Source of the DNA: Acidaminobacter hydrogenoformans DSM 2784
Lineage (GTDB): Bacteria; Bacillota; Clostridia; Peptostreptococcales; Acidaminobacteraceae
Reading direction: 5' to 3'
DNA: 64,000 nucleotides
NCBI RefSeq assembly: GCF_900103005.1
Contig: NZ_FMWL01000007.1
Span: 1 to 64,000, forward strand
Part shown: piece by piece, positions 59,020 through 64,000 of the stretch
How the letters are laid out: each line of letters starts with the position of its first letter
How positions within the stretch are numbered: position 1 is the stretch's first letter
Translations under genes and position numbers: made by a program
The notes under the pieces: generated by a model
Told to the model about the DNA's origin: nothing
Database searches by the model: none
Seen by the model: the letters and a program-made list of their open reading frames with translations, nothing else

Positions 59020-59949
59020 TTAAAATTGAAACAATTTTGGTAAGGTTGATTGCGCAATTTTGATGAATTCCTCAACGGATCTTGAGATGGGGATCGCTTC
59101 GGAATGGGCCACAATGAGTTGCCAGGTTGGCTTATGCTGCTCATCAATGAAGTAATAGTTGGGTGCGAATTCAGACCTGAAGAATTCACAATAGCTTTGA
59201 GGAATGAGCGAGACGCCCAAATTGTTTTTAACAAATCTTGAGGCTGTTTGAATACTCTTTGTTATAAACGCAACGTTAGGTGAAAAACCTGCCGATTTCA
59301 AAATCCTGTCTGATACTTGTCGTGTTCTTTGGCTGCTGTGCGTTAAAATAAACGGGTATTCACGAAGTGAATTCAAGTCAAGGTAATATTGTTCATCTTT
59401 TTGGCTTTTTACAGCGAAGCTGTTAATAGGATCATTAGGTGGCACTGCTAACATGAAATTTTCTTCAACTATAATAATTTGCGAAAGGCCTTGGTTGAGA
59501 ACGGGGGTATGTAAGATCGCGACATCAATTTTGCCTTTAAGTAAATCTTCTTCAATATCAGTGGAAACACCTTCAACAATAGAGATCTCTATGTTGGGGA
59601 ATTGTTTCTTAAATGTCGAGAGTGCAGTGGGTAATACGTAAGATCCTAAGTGGGTTGCTGTACCAATGACTAAGTGACCTGCTTTCATGTCATTAATCAT
59701 GGAAAATTCAGTCTCAATACTTTTATATATTTTAAGAATTTCGTCAGCTTTTTCTATAAAACGCTCTCCTGCATAGGTGAGCTTTAACCCATCAGAGGTG
59801 CGTTTAAAAAGTGGCGCGCCCAAATCATTTTCAATTCTGTGAATGCAGCGACTCAAACTGGGTTGAGCAACAAAAAGATGTTCAGCGGCTTTGGATATGT
59901 TTCCGTATTCAGCAACTGTGATAATGTAGTGCAATTCTTTAAAATTCAA
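59020..59949 (-). CDS. LysR family regulator, near the third TTT operon
   Basis: 309 aa, N-terminal helix-turn-helix (MNFKELHYIITVAEYGNISK, AAEHLFVAQPSLSRCIHRIE) and a LysR substrate domain (HLVIGTATHLGSYVLPTAL). It is convergent with tctA-3 and followed upstream by a second LysR gene in the same direction. It probably controls the prpF-tct or citDEF genes. AGAGGG lies upstream of the ATG on the minus strand. Confidence 0.9.
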   Translation of the reverse strand: MNFKELHYIITVAEYGNISKAAEHLFVAQPSLSRCIHRIENDLGAPLFKRTSDGLKLTYAGERFIEKADEILKIYKSIETEFSMINDMKAGHLVIGTATHLGSYVLPTALSTFKKQFPNIEISIVEGVSTDIEEDLLKGKIDVAILHTPVLNQGLSQIIIVEENFMLAVPPNDPINSFAVKSQKDEQYYLDLNSLREYPFILTHSSQRTRQVSDRILKSAGFSPNVAFITKSIQTASRFVKNNLGVSLIPQSYCEFFRSEFAPNYYFIDEQHKPTWQLIVAHSEAIPISRSVEEFIKIAQSTLPKLFQF

Positions 59950-60046
59950 ATTTATCCCTCTTTTTGATCAAATTTGGTTTAGTCATGAAAAGAGCTTCAA
60001 ATAGAGGCACTTGAGTTTCTAATGAATATATCATAAAGCAATTTAA

Positions 60047-60925
60047 TCAGCCATCATTTCTTCTGTGAGCATAGTAATCCATCACAAAATCCTTAAAGAC
60101 CCGGACAACAGGAAGCATATTCGATTTTGTGCTGATATAAATATTGGTCTGACGCTTGAACTGTTCACCGTTTTGCCATTTTATTGGCTCAATAAAGCCT
60201 TTGAAATCCTGCAGACCTAAGCTTGGAATGATTGCGTAACCAACGCCGGCTTTCAGCAGCTCAATACACGTGCCGGTATTGCTGGTCTCTATTATGTTTC
60301 TGGACTCAACACTGTATCGCTCATTCCACCACTGATTGATCTGATGGTAGAGGATGGGATCCGTCACAAATTTAATTCTTGGCAGATCCGGCAGATCATT
60401 GATGAGAAAATTGTGGACCGAAGCAATGCAAATGGGCTCTGTGAACAGCTCATTTTTTTCTTCATACCATTTAAAATCTCCGCGAATGATCCCCACGTGA
60501 ATTTCTTCATTATTAAGCTTGGTAAAAATATTGGAGCTGTGGCTTGAGGTAATATTGAACTTCACTTTAGGATAAAGGTCATTAAATTGTTTGATAATTT
60601 GTGGCAGCTCATACTGAGTGAAGACCAGTGAAGTCCCAAGATGTACGGTGCCCACAAGGGCTTCTGAATCTATGGCTTGAATCTCTTCTTTCATTCTCAA
60701 AATCTGCTCATACTGCTTAGAGGCAAACTCAACCAGATATTCCCCCTGAGGCGTCAAGTCTATGCCTGATTTGGACCTGAGAAACAGCGGCACCCCAAGC
60801 TCCTTTTCCAGAGCGCGGATTCTGTAGGAAAGTGCCGGCTGGGAAATGAAGAGCTTTTCTGCTGCTTTTGTAAGATTTCTTTCATGACTTAAGGTCGTCA
60901 GAAAATGAAGGTCATTTTCATTCAA
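60047..60925 (-). CDS. LysR family regulator, divergent from citDEF
   Basis: 292 aa, helix-turn-helix MNENDLHFLTTLSHERNLTKA, AAEKLFISQPALSYRIRALE, then a ligand domain (GTVHLGTSLVFTQYELPQII). It is divergent from citD with 136 nt between, so it is the natural candidate to activate the lyase operon. The shared gap is AT-rich with TATAAT at 61012-61017 as a possible -10 for citD. AGGAGGT lies upstream on the minus strand. Confidence 0.9.
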   Translation of the reverse strand: MNENDLHFLTTLSHERNLTKAAEKLFISQPALSYRIRALEKELGVPLFLRSKSGIDLTPQGEYLVEFASKQYEQILRMKEEIQAIDSEALVGTVHLGTSLVFTQYELPQIIKQFNDLYPKVKFNITSSHSSNIFTKLNNEEIHVGIIRGDFKWYEEKNELFTEPICIASVHNFLINDLPDLPRIKFVTDPILYHQINQWWNERYSVESRNIIETSNTGTCIELLKAGVGYAIIPSLGLQDFKGFIEPIKWQNGEQFKRQTNIYISTKSNMLPVVRVFKDFVMDYYAHRRNDG

Positions 60926-61061
60926 GTGCTACGCACCTCCTGCTTGGATTATAAAACTTATTTATGAATTACAATAAAATATTACTATTAGTCGGGCTGA
61001 GAGTAAAGGTTTATAATAAATCTATAAAATGTCAATAATAATGTTTGAAAGGGTGGATCGA

Positions 61062-61349
61062 GTGGAAATCAAGAAAGCATCCACAGCGGGCACGCTTGAG
61101 TCGAGTGATATCATGATTGTGCTGGACAAGAGCAGTCAAGGTATCGAAATTGAACTCAAGAGCTCCGTACTGTATCAATTCGGTGATCAGATCAGAGCTG
61201 TGATCGAGCAGACACTGCTTGAAGCAGGCGTACATAACGCTAAAGTCGTGGCGACAGACAGAGGCGCTCTGGACTGCACTATCAGGGCAAGAGTGCTTGC
61301 GGCACTTCACCGGTCGGCTGAGTCGACAGATTATAAGTGGGGTGTATAA
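61062..61349 (+). CDS. citD: Citrate lyase acyl carrier subunit (gamma)
   Basis: Acyl carrier protein of citrate (or citramalate) lyase (95 aa). ASTAGTLESSDIMI holds the Ser that takes the phosphoribosyl-dephospho-CoA group. VLYQFGDQIRAVIEQTLLE and DRGALDCTIRARVLAAL are standard CitD. GTG at 61062 is chosen because AAGGGTGG lies 5 nt upstream and the protein then begins VEIKKASTAG, matching known CitD starts. Upstream ATGs at 61029 and 61041 lack sites. Confidence 0.92.
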   Translation: MEIKKASTAGTLESSDIMIVLDKSSQGIEIELKSSVLYQFGDQIRAVIEQTLLEAGVHNAKVVATDRGALDCTIRARVLAALHRSAESTDYKWGV

Positions 61350-61350
61350 A

Positions 61351-62244
61351 ATGGCAGTCATCAGAGATCGATTAAGAAGAACCATGATGTTCGTGCCAGG
61401 CAATAACCCTGGTTTGATCGCAGAGGCACATATTTACGGCGCGGATGCACTGATGTTTGACCTCGAGGACTCCGTCAAGCTGTCAGAGAAGGATTCTGCG
61501 AGATTCCTTGTTTACCAGGCGCTTAAGACAATAAATTACGGTGACATTGAGAAGGTCGTCAGGGTCAACCCCCTGAATACGCCTTATGGCAAGGCGGACA
61601 TTGAAGCCATGATCTTCGCAGGTGCTGATATTATCAGGCTTCCCAAGTCGGAGACCGCTCAAGACGTCATAGACGTGGATGAGTGGATCACGGAATGTGA
61701 GAAGCGGGCAGGGCTTGAGCAGGGCACCATAGGCATGATGGCTGCCATTGAAAGCGGCCTTGGCATCCTCAACGCGCTGTCCATTGCGACGGCAAGTCCA
61801 AGACTGATTGGCATAGCCATTGGCGCAGAGGACTTTGTCACAGACCTGAAGACCACCCGTTCCACTGAAGGTTCAGAGCTCTTCACGGCGAGAAGCCTCC
61901 TGGTCTTTGCCGCCCGGGCAGCCGGTATAGCGGTGCTGGATACAGTATTCGCGGATGTCAACGACGACGAAGGCTTCAGACGGGAAGTCCAGACCATCAA
62001 ACAGCTGGGCTTTGACGGCAAATCCGTCATCAATCCAAGACAGATTGGTCCTGTCGTTGAAATATTCACACCGACAGCCAAGGAAATCGATCACGCCGAG
62101 CGGGTCATTGAGGCGCTTAAAGAGGCCGAAGCAAAAGGCCTGGGGGTCATCAGCCTCGACGGTAAGATGATTGACAAACCCGTTGTCGACAGAGCTGAAC
62201 GCGTCCTGAAAATGGCAGAAGCCGCGGGCGTCATCAAACGCTAG
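61351..62244 (+). CDS. citE: Citrate lyase beta subunit (citryl-ACP lyase)
   Basis: TIM-barrel lyase subunit (297 aa): RRTMMFVPGNNPGLIAEA, DALMFDLEDSV, LIGIAIGAEDFVTDL and KSVINPRQIGPV. It cleaves citryl-ACP to oxaloacetate and acetyl-ACP. ATG 61351 lies 1 nt after the citD stop. Mesaconate/citramalate lyases have closely related subunits, so citramalate is a possible substrate. Confidence 0.93.
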   Translation: MAVIRDRLRRTMMFVPGNNPGLIAEAHIYGADALMFDLEDSVKLSEKDSARFLVYQALKTINYGDIEKVVRVNPLNTPYGKADIEAMIFAGADIIRLPKSETAQDVIDVDEWITECEKRAGLEQGTIGMMAAIESGLGILNALSIATASPRLIGIAIGAEDFVTDLKTTRSTEGSELFTARSLLVFAARAAGIAVLDTVFADVNDDEGFRREVQTIKQLGFDGKSVINPRQIGPVVEIFTPTAKEIDHAERVIEALKEAEAKGLGVISLDGKMIDKPVVDRAERVLKMAEAAGVIKR

Positions 62245-62258
62245 GAGGAGGGTCCACG

Positions 62259-63809
62259 TTGAACAAAAATATCCTGGGCGTTGAAGTGCCCGAATCCATA
62301 AACGGCCTTGGGAGCCTGAGGCCTTTCGACGGAAAGCGCTTCAGCGGCACCGAGCACGAGCAGGCCAAAATCAAAAATCCAGAGCTGCCAGAAAGCAAAA
62401 TCGTCAAAGACCTCATCACCGCCATCCAGCTGTCCGGCCTTAAAGACGGCATGACAATCTCCTTCCACCATCACTTCAGGAATGGTGATTACATTGTCAA
62501 CCTGGTCCTCGAGGCGGCAGCGGCGCTGGGCATCAAGAATCTGACCGTCGCAGCCAGTTCCCTCACAGACATTCACACGCCGATGGTCGATCACATAAAA
62601 AACGGCGTCGTCTACCGCATTGAAACCAGCGGACTCCGGGGCGAGCTGGCCAACCAGATTTCTCATGGTCTCATGGAGGTACCTATTGTCTTCAGATCCC
62701 ATGGTGGCCGTGCTTATTCCATTGCTTCCGGTGAACTTAAAATAGATGTGGCTTTCCTGGGCGTCCCTTCAACGGACCTCTACGGAAACGCCAATGGCTT
62801 CAGCCGCGACGGCGACAACAGCTCAGCCTGCGGTGCCCTTGGTTATGCCATGGTGGATGCGAAATACGCTGAAAAAGTAATTTTGCTGTCCAACAACATT
62901 GTACCATTTCCAAACACCCCTTGCATGATCCCTCAGACAGAGGTGGATTATATTGTCGAGCTGGAGGCCATTGGTGATCCAAAGGGCATCATGTCCGGCG
63001 CGACGCGTTACAGTACAAATCCCAAGGAGCTCATGATTGCCAAGGCAGCCGCTGAGGTCATGGAAGCTTCCGGTTATTTTAAAGACGGCTTTTCTTTCCA
63101 AACGGGGACAGGCGGCTCTTCTCTGGCGGTTACGCGCTTCCTCAAGGAAAAGATGATCGCGAAAGGGATTAAAGCAAGCTTTGCCCTTGGCGGCATTACC
63201 AGCCAGATCGTCAAGCTTCACGAAGAAGGCTTTGTTAAAAAGATCCTCGACGTCCAGTGCTTTGACCTTGACGCCGTTGAAAGTACCCTGAGAAATGAAT
63301 TCCACCATGTCGTCGACGCCCACTTCTACGCCGGACCAGGGATTGAAGGCGCGGCGGTGGATCAGCTGGATATGGTCGTCCTCAGTGCCTTGGAAATTGA
63401 CGTCAACTTCAATGTCAATGTCCTCACCGGCTCTGACGGTGTCATCCGGGGCGCGGTTGGCGGTCACCCGGATACTTCAGCTGGCGCCAAGCTTGCCATT
63501 ATTGTCGCGCCGCTGGTGAGAGGCAGAATACCAACTATTCTGGACCGGGTCAATACCATCTGTACACCGGGCATGACCGTAGACGTTCTGGTCACAGAGC
63601 AGGGGATCGCTGTCAATCCTGCCCGTCAGGACCTCATTGAGCGGTTGGCGGCTGCGGGCATTAAGATGGAAACCATCGAAGGTCTTAAGGCAAAAGCGGA
63701 AAAGATCGTGGGTCATCCTAATCCTATTGAGTATGGCGAAAAGGTGGTAGGCGTCGTCACTTACAGAGACGGCACCGTCATCGATTTGATCCATGAAGTG
63801 TCAAGATAA
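62259..63809 (+). CDS. citF: Citrate lyase alpha subunit (CoA transferase)
   Basis: Alpha subunit (516 aa) that swaps acetate for citrate on the carrier. Features: SFHHHFRNGDYIVN, TSGLRGELANQIS, FRSHGGRAYSIASGEL, FQTGTGGSSLAVTRFL and VGGHPDTSAGAKL. TTG start at 62259 after GGAGGAGGG. citC, citX and citG, needed to make the prosthetic group and acetylate the enzyme, are not in the window and may follow. Operon citDEF ends before the hairpin at 63879. Confidence 0.93.
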   Translation: MNKNILGVEVPESINGLGSLRPFDGKRFSGTEHEQAKIKNPELPESKIVKDLITAIQLSGLKDGMTISFHHHFRNGDYIVNLVLEAAAALGIKNLTVAASSLTDIHTPMVDHIKNGVVYRIETSGLRGELANQISHGLMEVPIVFRSHGGRAYSIASGELKIDVAFLGVPSTDLYGNANGFSRDGDNSSACGALGYAMVDAKYAEKVILLSNNIVPFPNTPCMIPQTEVDYIVELEAIGDPKGIMSGATRYSTNPKELMIAKAAAEVMEASGYFKDGFSFQTGTGGSSLAVTRFLKEKMIAKGIKASFALGGITSQIVKLHEEGFVKKILDVQCFDLDAVESTLRNEFHHVVDAHFYAGPGIEGAAVDQLDMVVLSALEIDVNFNVNVLTGSDGVIRGAVGGHPDTSAGAKLAIIVAPLVRGRIPTILDRVNTICTPGMTVDVLVTEQGIAVNPARQDLIERLAAAGIKMETIEGLKAKAEKIVGHPNPIEYGEKVVGVVTYRDGTVIDLIHEVSR

Positions 63810-63878
63810 TCTCCTGCAGCGGTCAAAGCGCATTAGAAGCTCTCGACCGTCAGCGCCAGACATATAATAAAAACTTTT

Positions 63879-63903
63879 GTGGGGCAACATTTTGTTGCCC
63901 CAC
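63879..63903 (+). terminator. Hairpin after citF
   Basis: GTGGGGCAACA (63879-63889) and TGTTGCCCCAC (63893-63903) form a perfect 11-bp stem with a TTT loop, followed by TTCTGTAAATTTTTT. It ends citDEF. The last 100 nt show nothing further that I can name. Confidence 0.75.
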
Positions 63904-64000
63904 TTCTGTAAATTTTTTGGAGCCAAGAAAAGGATCGCGGTTGAAAGAGATTATTCTTTTCATTCGGGATGTGTTAAAATATAAATGTTTATAATGCGTT

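Noticed and set aside
1-64000. tRNA, rRNA or CRISPR features
   Set aside because: No tRNA-like TTC-arm/acceptor pairing, rRNA segments or regularly spaced direct repeats were recognised on either strand by reading; a covariance scan was not possible.

Overview
The window looks like chromosomal DNA of a fermentative, strictly anaerobic member of the Bacillota (Clostridia-like). This rests on strong purine-rich Shine-Dalgarno sites, sigma-A type promoters (TTGACA/17-18/TATAAT-like), intrinsic terminators, lipoproteins with short lipoboxes, a tungstate importer, a citrate-lyase operon and YkpA, TypA and heterodimeric ABC exporters of Gram-positive type. No rRNA, tRNA or CRISPR was seen. The exact genus cannot be read from the sequence.

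Layout. 0-0.2 kb: tail of an IS transposase. 0.4-3.4 kb (minus strand): a 52-aa membrane protein, an M24 Xaa-Pro-type peptidase and a YkpA-type ABC-F ATPase whose second catalytic Glu is Gln. 3.6-10.7 kb: a tungsten/molybdenum cofactor operon, with a long structured leader (probable Moco/Tuco riboswitch), tupABC, moeA, a MoeA-periplasmic-binding-domain fusion, moaC and a MOSC protein. 10.8-15.1 kb: housekeeping genes (cation exchanger, DUF6544-like protein, gluQ, a chorismate mutase-shikimate kinase fusion, a NifX-like protein).

15.3-38 kb: a catabolic island. Two near-duplicate tripartite tricarboxylate transporter (TTT) operons flank a LysR gene and lead into two type I dehydroquinate dehydratases. 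These are followed by a TIM-barrel isomerase/dehydratase, an HMG-CoA-lyase-like enzyme, a ThDP enzyme, a TRAP transporter (order Q-M-P), an MFS carrier, an IclR regulator, an AroE-family dehydrogenase with an NAD-type Asp, a CoA-acylating aldehyde dehydrogenase and a GntR regulator. The gene set suggests uptake and oxidation of a shikimate/quinate-like alicyclic acid. The TIM-barrel, ThDP, lyase and acylating-dehydrogenase steps parallel the myo-inositol pathway (IolE/IolD/aldolase/IolA). No described pathway known to me matches the complete set.

38-54 kb: a two-component system, an isochorismatase-like hydrolase, a possible GNAT protein, typA with a leader terminator, a YbaK-type deacylase, a marR-ABC-ABC exporter operon, an SsuABC/TauABC-like importer, an orphan rfbB, a hypothetical membrane-anchored protein and a NapH-like ferredoxin. 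A family of GGGGAC-rich palindromic repeats is scattered through 10-55 kb, and one copy is read as codons inside a lipoprotein gene.

54.6-63.9 kb: a tricarboxylate island made of a PrpF-family isomerase, a third TTT operon, two LysR genes and citDEF, consistent with uptake and fermentation of citrate, aconitate or citramalate. In all three TTT operons, and in tupAB, a stem-loop lies just after the binding-protein gene, which suggests a shared way to make more binding protein than permease.
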